From Clostridia bacterium (GTDB lineage Bacteria > Bacillota > Clostridia > Christensenellales > Borkfalkiaceae): DNA of 46,295 nucleotides. The stretch spans positions 1-46,295 of the forward strand of contig JAFZXN010000052.1 of assembly GCA_017616695.1 (NCBI GenBank), given 5' to 3'. Under the pieces are notes generated by a model, which was not told where the DNA came from, ran no database searches, and saw only the letters and a program-made list of their open reading frames with translations. This document shows, piece after piece, positions 8,146 to 15,646 of this stretch (position 1 is its first letter; the number at the start of each line of letters is the position of its first letter). The position numbers were made by a program, and so were the translations under genes.

Positions 8146-8777
8146 TCGTCGGATACAGCAAATTAAACGGCGCGCAGTTCATATCGCATCTCGACACTTT
8201 GCGCCACCTTCAAAAGACGGTCATACGCTCAAAAGTCGCGGTCGGCTACTCGAAAGGCTTTAACCCGCACATGCTCATTTTTTTGTCTGCGCCGATAGGC
8301 GTCGGCTTAAAATCGGAAGCCGAATATTTCTTTCTCGAAACGGACGAAAAAGCCGACGGGTTTAAAGAAAAATTCAACGCTTTCTGCCCCAGCGGGTTTA
8401 AGGCGAATTTCGCCGTCGAAGTCACGAAAAACCCCAATCTGCAACACATAATAGACTGCGCGGAATACCGTATCGTCGGCGACGCGTCGAACGTTCCCGT
8501 CGAAGAGATACTTTCGTCAAACGAGTTTTTCGTTACCGACAAAAAAGGCGAACAAAAAGAGGTAAGGGATCGCATTCTGTCGTTAAAAAAGTGCGATAAC
8601 GGGCTTATAGCGAGGCTTTCTTTCGGAAACGCCACTTTGCGCGCCGACGTTTTCGCAAATAAATTGTCCGCGCTTTACGGGTTTATATGCGACGATATTA
8701 TTAAAACGGCTTGTTTCGTCGGCGACGTTCCGGCGGAAAAGTATATCACCGAAAACTTCGGGATAAAAGAAAAGTAA
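8139..8777 (+). CDS. DUF2344 / TIGR03936-type partner of the radical SAM protein
   Basis: This 212-residue protein begins MLVVGYSKLNGAQFISHLD, followed by a HLQKTVIRSKVAVGYSKGFNPHM stretch, the typical opening of the DUF2344 family. In many bacteria this domain is the C-terminal part of a single polypeptide with the radical SAM module. Here it is a separate gene whose ATG lies 7 bp inside the preceding frame, so translation is probably coupled and the two products likely act together. The nearest purine-rich site (GAAGGAG) is about 14 nt upstream, which also favours coupling. The molecular function is unknown. Confidence 0.88.
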   Translation: MLVVGYSKLNGAQFISHLDTLRHLQKTVIRSKVAVGYSKGFNPHMLIFLSAPIGVGLKSEAEYFFLETDEKADGFKEKFNAFCPSGFKANFAVEVTKNPNLQHIIDCAEYRIVGDASNVPVEEILSSNEFFVTDKKGEQKEVRDRILSLKKCDNGLIARLSFGNATLRADVFANKLSALYGFICDDIIKTACFVGDVPAEKYITENFGIKEK

Positions 8778-8790
8778 AATCATCAAAACA

Positions 8791-8821
8791 GCGCGTTTAT
8801 CGACCTATAGGCGCACTTTTT
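8791..8821 (+). terminator. Hairpin with GCCTATAGGTCGAT-type motif after the DUF2344 gene
   Basis: An imperfect stem with GCGC arms (8791-8794 and 8811-8814) contains the inverse form of the 14-mer GCCTATAGGTCGAT (8799-8812) and is followed by TTTTT. It lies in the 64-bp gap before the helicase gene. Terminator function is inferred from position and the T run. Confidence 0.4.
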
Positions 8822-8841
8822 AATAAAAACGGCGGCGGAAT

Positions 8842-10689
8842 ATGCAGTTAAGAGATTATCAGAGCGAGTGCATACGGAAAATAGAAAACGCCCAAAGCGG
8901 TTCGTGCCTCGTCGTGATGGCGACGGGGCTTGGTAAAACCGTCGTTTTTTCTCACGTCAAAAGGCGCGGAAGGGTGCTTTTGTTGTCGCATCGCGAAGAG
9001 CTCGTTTATCAGCCGCTGAAATACTACGATTGCCCGTGCGGAGTTGAAAAGGCACAGCGATCGTCCGACGGGGAGGAGGTCGTGTCGGCGTCCGTACAGA
9101 CGCTCGTAAAACGGCTCGACCGTTTCCGTCCGGACGAATTCGATATGATAATAACGGACGAGGCGCATCACGCCGCCGCGCCGACTTATAAAAAGATATA
9201 TTTGTACTTTAAGCCGAGGTTGCACGTAGGTTTCACGGCAACGCCCAACCGCGGCGACAAGGTGCGGCTCGACGACGTTTTCGACAGCATCATCTTCGAG
9301 CGCGACCTTAAATGGGGGATAGAACACGATTATCTTACCGATATCAAGTGTTTGCGCGTCAAAGTTTCGTACGACCTTAAAAGAGTCAGAACGCGCATGG
9401 GCGATTTTATCGAGAGCGATCTCGACAGGGCCGTCAATACCGATATCGGCAATGCGGAAGTAGCCGAAGCGTATCGCAAATACGCCGACGGGCAGACGCT
9501 TATCTTCGCGTCTTCCGTTTCGCACGCCGAAAATATAGCAAGAAGGATAGAAGGCGCGGTCGTCGTCTCGCAAAAGACCAAAAACAGAAATAAAATAATC
9601 GAAGATTTCACCGCCCGAAAGATAAAGTGCATAGTAAACTGCATGATCTTTACCGAAGGGACGGATATGCCGCTTATCGAAACGGTCATCATCGCCCGCC
9701 CGACCAAAAACGCGAGCCTGTATACGCAGATGGTGGGTAGAGGCCTTCGTAAGTATCCCGGTAAAAGGTATCTTACGCTTATAGACCTCGTAGGCGTTTC
9801 CGCGCTCGACGTATGCACGGCGCCGTCGCTTATGGGCTTGGATATCGACGATATTCCCAAAAAGAGGCTTGCCGAATTAAGCGGCTCCATGCTCACCCGA
9901 ATGGAAGGCGATATCGAGAGGCTTGGCGATTGCCCCGAAAACTGGGTGATGAACGTGGAAAGGGTAAAGCTTTTCGTCAATTCTTTGGGCGGCGACACGC
10001 ATAACGTCAACTGGTCGAAAAAGGCCAACGGCTCGCTCGTGTATCAGTTCTCCTGCGGGGACAGGATAGGAATAAAAGCCGTCAACGAGCTTGGTAAAAC
10101 CGCCGTGATGCGTTACGTTTTCAACGAAACTACGGGCAAGTTCGAGTATTCCGTCGGCGAGGAAAAGCCTTTAAAAGACGCGCTCGACGAAGCTTATAAC
10201 GTGTTTGTGAAAGAGTATGCCGACGAGGAAACGCTTTGGGACCTCGACAGATATTACCGCTGGAGCGAAGAGGACGCGTCCGAAAAGCAGTTGGCGTATT
10301 TAAAAGCCGTCCTCGGCAGCGAGTTCGACGAACTCAACAAAGAACGCAGATTATCCAAAGGCGATTGCTCGCAGATAATAAATATGCTCAAATTGAAAAA
10401 CACTTCGCCCAAAAAGCTCGTCGAATTGCGCTTTAAACGCCGCGAAGAACTTGCCAAAAAGGACGAAGAGCGCGAACGCCGCCGTACGATGAAGATCCGT
10501 TACGAGATAGATAAAAAGCCGCGCGCGTATAAAAAATATTACGCGATAATTCTGTCGGACGACCTCGTTATTACCGATAATTGGCAGAGGGCGGAAGAGA
10601 TCATCGCAAGCGAAAAGTCTGAAGATTTCAAAGTCCGTTTCAAAGGGTTCACGACCATCTCAGAGGCGGTGGATTTTTTACGCAGCTAA
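8842..10689 (+). CDS. SF2 DEAD/DEAH-box helicase (COG1061/SSL2-like)
   Basis: This 615-residue ATP-dependent nucleic acid helicase has a Q-motif-like start (LRDYQSECI) and Walker A ATGLGKT (27-33). DEAH lies at 106-109 within ITDEAHH, motif III is GFTATPNR (near 134), and motif VI is QMVGRGLRKYPGK (near 297). After the second RecA domain comes a roughly 260-residue C-terminal region. It includes a DRYYRWSEE segment, a SEKQLAYLKAVLG helix and a highly charged EERERRRTMK stretch, resembling the tails of phage and chromosomal Rad25-like helicases. No nuclease or restriction partner is adjacent, so a DNA repair role is more likely than restriction. The start is at the first ATG behind GGCGGCGG, which is only a weak site. 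Confidence 0.92.
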   Translation: MQLRDYQSECIRKIENAQSGSCLVVMATGLGKTVVFSHVKRRGRVLLLSHREELVYQPLKYYDCPCGVEKAQRSSDGEEVVSASVQTLVKRLDRFRPDEFDMIITDEAHHAAAPTYKKIYLYFKPRLHVGFTATPNRGDKVRLDDVFDSIIFERDLKWGIEHDYLTDIKCLRVKVSYDLKRVRTRMGDFIESDLDRAVNTDIGNAEVAEAYRKYADGQTLIFASSVSHAENIARRIEGAVVVSQKTKNRNKIIEDFTARKIKCIVNCMIFTEGTDMPLIETVIIARPTKNASLYTQMVGRGLRKYPGKRYLTLIDLVGVSALDVCTAPSLMGLDIDDIPKKRLAELSGSMLTRMEGDIERLGDCPENWVMNVERVKLFVNSLGGDTHNVNWSKKANGSLVYQFSCGDRIGIKAVNELGKTAVMRYVFNETTGKFEYSVGEEKPLKDALDEAYNVFVKEYADEETLWDLDRYYRWSEEDASEKQLAYLKAVLGSEFDELNKERRLSKGDCSQIINMLKLKNTSPKKLVELRFKRREELAKKDEERERRRTMKIRYEIDKKPRAYKKYYAIILSDDLVITDNWQRAEEIIASEKSEDFKVRFKGFTTISEAVDFLRS

Positions 10690-10700
10690 ACTAAAAGTCC

Positions 10701-10714
10701 GCCTATAAGTCGAT
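10701..10714. repeat. Copy of the GCCTATARGTCGAT intergenic motif
   Basis: GCCTATAAGTCGAT lies 12 bp after the helicase stop codon and is followed by TCGTTTTTGC. It is one of several copies found only in 3' untranslated stretches between 8.7 and 14.4 kb. Confidence 0.6.
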
Positions 10715-10807
10715 TATCCGTCGTTTTTGCTTCTTAAACGGCGGAAAGCCCGATCGGCGGTGGATCAAATGAAAATTTAAAAAATTTCAATATAAAGGAG
10801 AAACGAA

Positions 10808-11200
10808 ATGAAAGAAGTTTATGATTTTTTAAAAGAGTGCGGAACTTATTATCTCGCTACGGTAGACGGCGACAAGCCGAGAGTAAGACCTTTCGGCACG
10901 GTCGATATCTTCGAGGGCAAGCTGTATATCCAGACGGGTAAAGTAAAACCGACGAGTAAGCAGATACACTTAAACCCCAACGTCGAGATATGCGCGTTTA
11001 AAGATGGCAGGTGGTTGAGACTTTCCGGAAAGCTTGTTTCCGACGACAGGCGCGAGGCAAAAAAGCACATGCTCGATAACTACCCCGAACTTCGCGGTAT
11101 GTACAGCGAAGACGACGATAACACCGAAGTCCTCTTTTTCAAAAACGCCACCGCCACCTTCTATTCCTTCACCGAACCGCCCAAAACGATAACCTTCTGA
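10808..11200 (+). CDS. Pyridoxamine 5'-phosphate oxidase-like (PPOX) flavoprotein
   Basis: This 130-residue, single-domain split-barrel protein shows the family layout. A first strand, TYYLATVDGDKPRVRPFG, lines the flavin pocket. A DGRWLRLSGKLV strand and a C-terminal FYSFTEPPKTITF strand follow. Members bind FMN (or sometimes F420 or heme); most Firmicute versions of this length have no assigned substrate, and true PdxH is longer. The start follows an AAAGGAG site with 7-8 nt spacing. The gene is monocistronic, with a hairpin terminator about 30 bp downstream. Confidence 0.9.
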   Translation: MKEVYDFLKECGTYYLATVDGDKPRVRPFGTVDIFEGKLYIQTGKVKPTSKQIHLNPNVEICAFKDGRWLRLSGKLVSDDRREAKKHMLDNYPELRGMYSEDDDNTEVLFFKNATATFYSFTEPPKTITF

Positions 11201-11230
11201 TCTTTTCTCCGTAAAACGTAACGAAAAAAT

Positions 11231-11266
11231 GCTGCCGCGAGCTATCTTCCGACTCGCGGCAGCTTT
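11231..11266 (+). terminator. Terminator after the PPOX gene
   Basis: An 11-bp perfect stem, GCTGCCGCGAG (11231-11241) with CTCGCGGCAGC (11253-11263), is followed by only a short TTT. The stronger T-run equivalent is on the opposite strand, so it may act in both directions. Confidence 0.6.
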
Positions 11267-11299
11267 ACGATAAATTTGCGTTTATAAACCGCAAAAAAC

Positions 11300-11328
11300 T
11301 TGACAAGCCGCCGTTTCTAAAATATAAT
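11300..11328 (+). promoter_or_regulatory. Promoter of the leucine-rich-repeat lipoprotein gene
   Basis: A perfect TTGACA (11300-11305), a 17-bp spacer and a perfect TATAAT (11323-11328) lie about 46 bp upstream of the start codon. This predicts strong, probably constitutive expression. Confidence 0.85.
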
Positions 11329-11374
11329 TTCTATATAAAATACTTTAAACTTATAAAATAGAGGATAAACGTTT

Positions 11375-13642
11375 ATGAAAAAGCTTGCAGTCCTGCTTTT
11401 GATAATTTTAAGCGCGCTTTGCTTATTCGTTTTCGCCGCGTGCGAAGCAGAGCAGCCCGCAGAAAGCGGCGCACGGACGGAGAGTCCGGCTGAAAAACCG
11501 AGTGATGAGCAAAGCTCGGCCGGCGATAATCCGCAAAGCACGATTATCAATAACGACGCCGCGGTATTATTATCTGCAAACGGATTTACCGACGACGGCG
11601 ACGGAAACTATAGGATAACTTTACCCAATGAAACGGAAGTTTATTCGTTTATCAATCAGATAACGGTCAGCGAAAATGCGACCTGGGTGATAAGCCTTGA
11701 CGTATACGGAATGAACACCGTTTTATCCAAGACCATACCCGTTGAGATCGGCGACAACGTAGTCTACCTTATAGTTATATCGGGCGACGGCGAGACCGTG
11801 GCGTTTTACACGATGACCGTCCGCCGCAGACCTTTATACACCGTTACTTTTAACACGAACGGCGGAACAGCCGTCAACAGTCAGACGGTTGAAGAAGGCT
11901 ACTATGCGACTGAACCACAAGCGGCTCAAAAAGCCGGCTATACGTTCGTTAACTGGAATTTTGACTTCACGTCGCCTATCGTAGAAAACAAAATTATATC
12001 TGCCGTTTGGCAGGCAAACACCGATACGCCGTATAAAGTGGAATACTATCTCGAAAACCTTGAAGATAATGATTATACTTTGACGGAAACCGCAAATTTG
12101 ACCGGCACGACGGACACGACGGCTTACGCCGAAATTAAGGCTTTCGAGCATTTTACGGCGACGAAAAACACCGTTAGCGGCAATATCGCGGGCAACGGCA
12201 ACTCCGTTTTGAAAGTTTATTATACAAGAAACAAATATTCCATTTCCATATCTGCAAGTGATAACGTCATTCTTGATAAAACTTATTCCGGTACTTATAA
12301 ATACGGTTATTCGTTTGAAAGCGTTACCGCGACTTTTAACGAATATATCGGATACGAGTGGGTGGGTTGGTGTAAAGACGGCGAATTGTTTACCGCAGAA
12401 AAGCAGATCGCCGCTTTTACGGCGGAACGTGACGTTAGCTACGTAGCGACCGCAAAATTGAAAGCCGAATACGAGCCGTTTGATTTTACTTCGACCGCGA
12501 CGAGTTGCACGATAACCGGCATAAAGGATAAAACGGTGACGGAGATCGTCGTGCCAAGCGACGTTACCGAAATAAGCGAAGGTGTTTTCAACGGTTGTTT
12601 TTCGCTTAAAAGCATTACCATACCATTTGTAGGAGCAAAAGCGGGCACAAATGAAACAGATACATATCAATATCCTTTCGGGTATATATTCGGAACTTCA
12701 AGTTACGTAGGCAGTACCGCAACCAGGCAGTATTATTACGGATCGAGCTTAAGCTCGACAACAAATTCGACTTATTACATACCATCGTCTTTGCAGTCGA
12801 TCACGGTCACTGGAGGAAATATCCTTTACGGTGCATTCCGTAGTTGCAGTAGTTTAACGAGTATAACTATCGGTAACGGCGTGACGAGTATCGGTGGTTC
12901 TGCGTTCTCCGGTTGCAGTAGTTTGACGAGTATAACTATCCCAGACAGTGTGACGAGTATAGGATCAGGTGCTTTCGGTGGTTGTTCTTCGCTTGAAAGT
13001 ATAACCATACCGTTCGTGGGCGCAAAAGCCAACGTTACCGAAACCGATACGTATCAATATCCTTTCGGTTATATATTCGGAACTTCAGATTACGCATACA
13101 GTACCGAAATCACGCAATACTGTTACGGCTCAAGCTTAAGCTCGACAACAGATTCGACTTATTACATACCCTCGTCTTTACAGTCGGTCACTGTCACTGG
13201 CGGAAATATCCTTTATGGTGCGTTCTATAATTGCAGTAGTTTAACGAGCGTAACTATCGGTAACGGCGTGACGAGTATAGGTGAATGGGCGTTCTATAAT
13301 TGCAGTAGTTTAACGAGCGTGACTATCGGTAACGGCGTGACGAGTATCGGTTATGCGGCGTTCGCATATTGCTATAGTTTAACGAGCGTAACTATCCCCG
13401 ATAGCGTGACGAGTATCGGTAATTCTGCGTTTTATAATTGCGGTAATTTAACGAGCGTAACTATCGGTAACGGCGTGATGAGTATCGGTAATTCTGCGTT
13501 CTCTGGTTGCAATAGTTTAACGAGCATAAAGTTTAACGGAACTAAAGCGCAGTGGCAAGCTATCAGTAAAGACAGTAGTTGGAAAAACAATGTTCCCTCT
13601 AAGTGCGTAGTGCATTGCGACGACGGGGATCTAAGTATTTAA
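11375..13642 (+). CDS. BspA-like leucine-rich-repeat surface lipoprotein
   Basis: This 755-residue lipoprotein has a signal peptide ending in the lipobox FAAC (Cys23). A Glu/Ser/Pro-rich linker (about 24-55) and a beta-sandwich domain (about 60-155) follow. One InlB-type B repeat (about 156-215, starting YTVTFNTNGGT) precedes a MucBP-like strand region (about 216-370). From about 365 to the end, BspA-type LRR_5 repeats carry the pattern TIPDSVTSIGxxAFxxCSSL. Two 93-residue blocks are near-identical duplicates. Proteins of this type are surface exposed and often bind host or dietary polymers. The start follows an AGAGGATAAA site. The gene is monocistronic between its own promoter and a strong terminator. 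Confidence 0.9.
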   Translation: MKKLAVLLLIILSALCLFVFAACEAEQPAESGARTESPAEKPSDEQSSAGDNPQSTIINNDAAVLLSANGFTDDGDGNYRITLPNETEVYSFINQITVSENATWVISLDVYGMNTVLSKTIPVEIGDNVVYLIVISGDGETVAFYTMTVRRRPLYTVTFNTNGGTAVNSQTVEEGYYATEPQAAQKAGYTFVNWNFDFTSPIVENKIISAVWQANTDTPYKVEYYLENLEDNDYTLTETANLTGTTDTTAYAEIKAFEHFTATKNTVSGNIAGNGNSVLKVYYTRNKYSISISASDNVILDKTYSGTYKYGYSFESVTATFNEYIGYEWVGWCKDGELFTAEKQIAAFTAERDVSYVATAKLKAEYEPFDFTSTATSCTITGIKDKTVTEIVVPSDVTEISEGVFNGCFSLKSITIPFVGAKAGTNETDTYQYPFGYIFGTSSYVGSTATRQYYYGSSLSSTTNSTYYIPSSLQSITVTGGNILYGAFRSCSSLTSITIGNGVTSIGGSAFSGCSSLTSITIPDSVTSIGSGAFGGCSSLESITIPFVGAKANVTETDTYQYPFGYIFGTSDYAYSTEITQYCYGSSLSSTTDSTYYIPSSLQSVTVTGGNILYGAFYNCSSLTSVTIGNGVTSIGEWAFYNCSSLTSVTIGNGVTSIGYAAFAYCYSLTSVTIPDSVTSIGNSAFYNCGNLTSVTIGNGVMSIGNSAFSGCNSLTSIKFNGTKAQWQAISKDSSWKNNVPSKCVVHCDDGDLSI
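12620..12898 (+). repeat. Internal duplication, copy 1, in the LRR lipoprotein
   Basis: This 279-bp in-frame unit (93 codons) begins at IPFVGAKA and runs through a Tyr/Ser-rich YPFGYIFGTS segment to NGVTSIG. Copy 2 starts 387 bp downstream. The non-LRR insert inside the unit is duplicated together with the adjacent leucine-rich repeats. Confidence 0.85.
13007..13285 (+). repeat. Internal duplication, copy 2, in the LRR lipoprotein
   Basis: Same length and order as copy 1, with scattered substitutions (for example NVTETDT for GTNETDT). Shorter tandem LRR units of about 69 bp then continue to about 13530, with repeated AGTTTAACGAGCGTAAC-type DNA. Confidence 0.85.
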
Positions 13643-13660
13643 TTGCAGTCTTATAAAATT

Positions 13661-13700
13661 GCCCGCTTATAGGTCGATAATCGACTTATAGGCGGGCTTT
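13661..13700 (+). terminator. Terminator after the LRR lipoprotein gene
   Basis: A 17-bp stem (13661-13677 with 13681-13697, two G-U pairs) has a 3-nt loop and is followed by TTTT. Each arm contains a near copy of the GCCTATAGGTCGAT motif, in opposite orientations. Confidence 0.85.
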
Positions 13701-13737
13701 TGCGTTATGGACAGAGGTCTTCGTGGCGGTTGTCCGG

Positions 13738-13746
13738 CGATTTTAC
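13738..13746 (+). promoter_or_regulatory. Candidate operator upstream of the cupin gene
   Basis: CGATTTTAC is the core of a motif also seen upstream of three secreted-protein genes (near 15535, 24857 and 32020). An A/T-rich stretch with TATAAA (about 13754) follows. Its role is inferred from recurrence only. Confidence 0.3.
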
Positions 13747-13873
13747 GCGATTATTTATAAAATTTGTTGCTTGATAAAATACGACGAAGGTGCGGGGCGA
13801 AGGCAAATCGCGTATGAACTTTTGCGGAGTCGTATTTCATAAAATGTATTACGACGATTTTTATCGAGGTTTT

Positions 13874-14293
13874 ATGGAAGAAGAAATACGTATCAATTCC
13901 GGCGATAAGCCGACTTTGGTGAATATCCGCGATATTGCCCGTTCAAACTCTTACTATCGCAAGGAGATCTGGACGGGGAAATATCTTCAGCTTACCGTTA
14001 TGTCGATACCCGTCGGCGGCGAAGTAGGGCTTGAATTACATAATGAAAACGATCAGTTCATAGGCGTGGAATACGGCGTGGCGTCCGTTTACTTCGGGGC
14101 GACGAAGCAAGGCGTAAAGTTTATCGGCAACGTCAACCCCAATTACGCCGTACTCGTACCTGCGGGCACCTGGCACAATATAATAAACGAAGGCAACGTT
14201 CCTTTAAAGCTTTATTCCGTCTACGCGCCGCCCCACCACCCGAAGGGTACTATCCACAAAACCAAGTTCGATTCCGACCTTGCCGACTACTGA
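13874..14293 (+). CDS. Small cupin-domain protein
   Basis: This 139-residue single-cupin protein contains EIWTGKYLQLTVMSIPVGGEVG, the metal-site region GLELHNENDQF and a second motif, PAGTWHNIINEG. It ends LKLYSVYAPPHHPKGTIH, matching a common bacterial cupin group of this size; members bind a metal, and their sugar-related role is unproven. An in-frame extension reaches 13790. The ATG at 13874 is preferred because GAGG precedes it and the family normally starts close to this point. It precedes a bidirectional terminator and lies beside the AraC-controlled carbohydrate locus. A CGATTTTAC motif upstream hints at shared control. Confidence 0.85.
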   Translation: MEEEIRINSGDKPTLVNIRDIARSNSYYRKEIWTGKYLQLTVMSIPVGGEVGLELHNENDQFIGVEYGVASVYFGATKQGVKFIGNVNPNYAVLVPAGTWHNIINEGNVPLKLYSVYAPPHHPKGTIHKTKFDSDLADY

Positions 14294-14331
14294 ACGCGTG
14301 ATACGCCCGCCTGCATTCCACCGCAAAATCG

Positions 14332-14345
14332 GCCTATAGGTCGAT
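14332..14345. repeat. Copy of the GCCTATAGGTCGAT motif
   Basis: An exact 14-mer lies 38 bp after the cupin stop codon. It is embedded in a near-perfect palindrome (ATCGGCCTATAGGTCGAT) and followed by a GCTGTTTTTG run. Confidence 0.7.
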
Positions 14346-14374
14346 CAACGGCTGTTTTTGAAATAATTCCGTAA

Positions 14375-14417
14375 AAAAATACGACGAGTGACTAAAACAA
14401 AGTGCTCGTCGTTTTTT
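14375..14417. terminator. Terminator between the cupin and AraC genes
   Basis: ACGACGAG (14381-14388) pairs with CTCGTCGT (14405-14412) across a 16-nt loop. Seven As precede the stem and six Ts follow it, so it can end transcription from both the plus-strand cupin and the minus-strand AraC gene. Confidence 0.75.
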
Positions 14418-14479
14418 ATATGCCGCTACCATATAAAGACGCTTTTTGCGGCGTGGCGGATCATTTCGCATATCGTCGT

Positions 14480-15412
14480 TCAGCCGAGTGTTTTGCGGAG
14501 TTTCAAAGGGGAAATGTTTTCAAACTTGATATAAGTTTTGGAAAAATGCGAGTTATCGAAAAAGCCCGTTTCGGCGGCTATGCGCGCTATCGACATATCC
14601 GTTTCGGTAAGCAGTTTTTTAGCGACGAGTATGCGATAATAGTTGACGTATTCGGACGGGCTTTGCCCCATCGTTTTGTTGAATTGTTCGGTCAAAAGCG
14701 TTTTGCTCATAAGAGCAACTGCGCATAGGTCTTTGACCGTTATTTTTTCCGCGTAATGCAGGTGGATATAGTCGATGACGTTCAAAAGATTGGAGCTACT
14801 TGAATTACCTTTGGCGGCGTCGAGCGCGGCGCGGGCGGTCTTATAGGCGTTGCACAATTTTACAATAAGTATGAGTGCCTGCGTATAACTAAGAAGCGAA
14901 AGGTAGGGCGTTTGGCTGCTTACGTCGGTAAGTTGCGGCTTTTCGAGAGCGTCGAGTTCGCAGAAAGTCGAAAGCATACTTTCGTGGTCGGCGGCGTCGG
15001 CGTGAAAGTATTGTATTTTGGCCTCGCCGTCAGATCTTTTTGCGGCTGTGGCAAAAAGTATCGAAAACGGAGAAAGCATATTGAGATCGCTATAGTAGCG
15101 GTTGAAGAAATTCTTGTGTATAAGCATATGGTAAACGTTGAGCCCGTCAATGTTATAATAACCGTGATAGGTACCCGGCGGAATGATTATAACGTCGCCG
15201 ACGGACGTTTCCCTGCGCTCGTTTTTGGTGTAGTGCACGCCTTTGCCGGAAATTATGAGATTAAGCTCGTAAAAATCGTGGCAATGCATATCGATCTTAT
15301 AATCTCTGTGCAAAAATACGCTGATCAGCCTGTACGGAAAATTTGCAGGGAAGCAATCGGCGTAATACCATACGGGTTTGATATCGAGAGGCAGCTTGTC
15401 CGGATAAGTCAT
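14480..15412 (-). CDS. AraC-family transcriptional regulator with N-terminal cupin sensor (copy 1)
   Basis: This 310-residue DNA-binding regulator has an N-terminal cupin sensing domain (about 25-120; FLHRDYKIDMHCHDFYELN, then SVGDVIIIPPGTYHG), a helical linker, and a C-terminal double helix-turn-helix (about 210-310; YAEKITVKDLCAVALMSK and IARIAAETGFFDNSHFSK). Such proteins usually activate carbohydrate genes when a sugar binds the cupin. It is clearly paralogous to the second AraC gene at 30.9 kb. It diverges from the CBM9 lipoprotein gene across a 234-bp region, its likely target. The ATG follows a good AAAGGAG site. Confidence 0.93.
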   Translation of the reverse strand: MTYPDKLPLDIKPVWYYADCFPANFPYRLISVFLHRDYKIDMHCHDFYELNLIISGKGVHYTKNERRETSVGDVIIIPPGTYHGYYNIDGLNVYHMLIHKNFFNRYYSDLNMLSPFSILFATAAKRSDGEAKIQYFHADAADHESMLSTFCELDALEKPQLTDVSSQTPYLSLLSYTQALILIVKLCNAYKTARAALDAAKGNSSSSNLLNVIDYIHLHYAEKITVKDLCAVALMSKTLLTEQFNKTMGQSPSEYVNYYRILVAKKLLTETDMSIARIAAETGFFDNSHFSKTYIKFENISPLKLRKTLG

Positions 15413-15646
15413 TTTTTCTCCTTTTCGTTGCGCCTGAAGCGTTTTTCCGCCTTTGACGAATATATTATACGCTATTTTTTCCTATAAATCAAGGCGTTGG
15501 CGCAAAACTATGTACAAATATACTTTTTTTGCGAACGATTATACAAGACATATATATTTTGCGGTGATAAAATAAAAACGTAAAGCTATGCCGCGGGCGC
15601 ATTTTTTATAGACAGAGCGCTTTTCGCGGCGAGGAGGACGTTTTTA
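15413..15646. promoter_or_regulatory. Divergent control region between AraC-1 and the CBM9/GH operon
   Basis: The plus strand has TTGCGA (15529-15534), 18 bp, then TATATT (15553-15558). The sequence directly after the -35-like box is ACGATTATAC (15535-15544), matching the motif found upstream of the two NPCBM/InlB-repeat genes. Clustered direct-repeat-like TATAC/TACAA elements nearby could be AraC half-sites. Neither a transcription start nor binding is shown. Confidence 0.45.

Noticed and set aside
8842..10689. Type I/III restriction or phage-defence helicase
   Set aside because: The helicase motifs fit, but there is no methylase, specificity subunit, nuclease or other defence gene next to it, so a defence role is unsupported.
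13790..13873. Longer start for the cupin gene
   Set aside because: The extra 28 residues have no well-spaced ribosome binding site and exceed the usual family start, whereas the ATG at 13874 has GAGG upstream.
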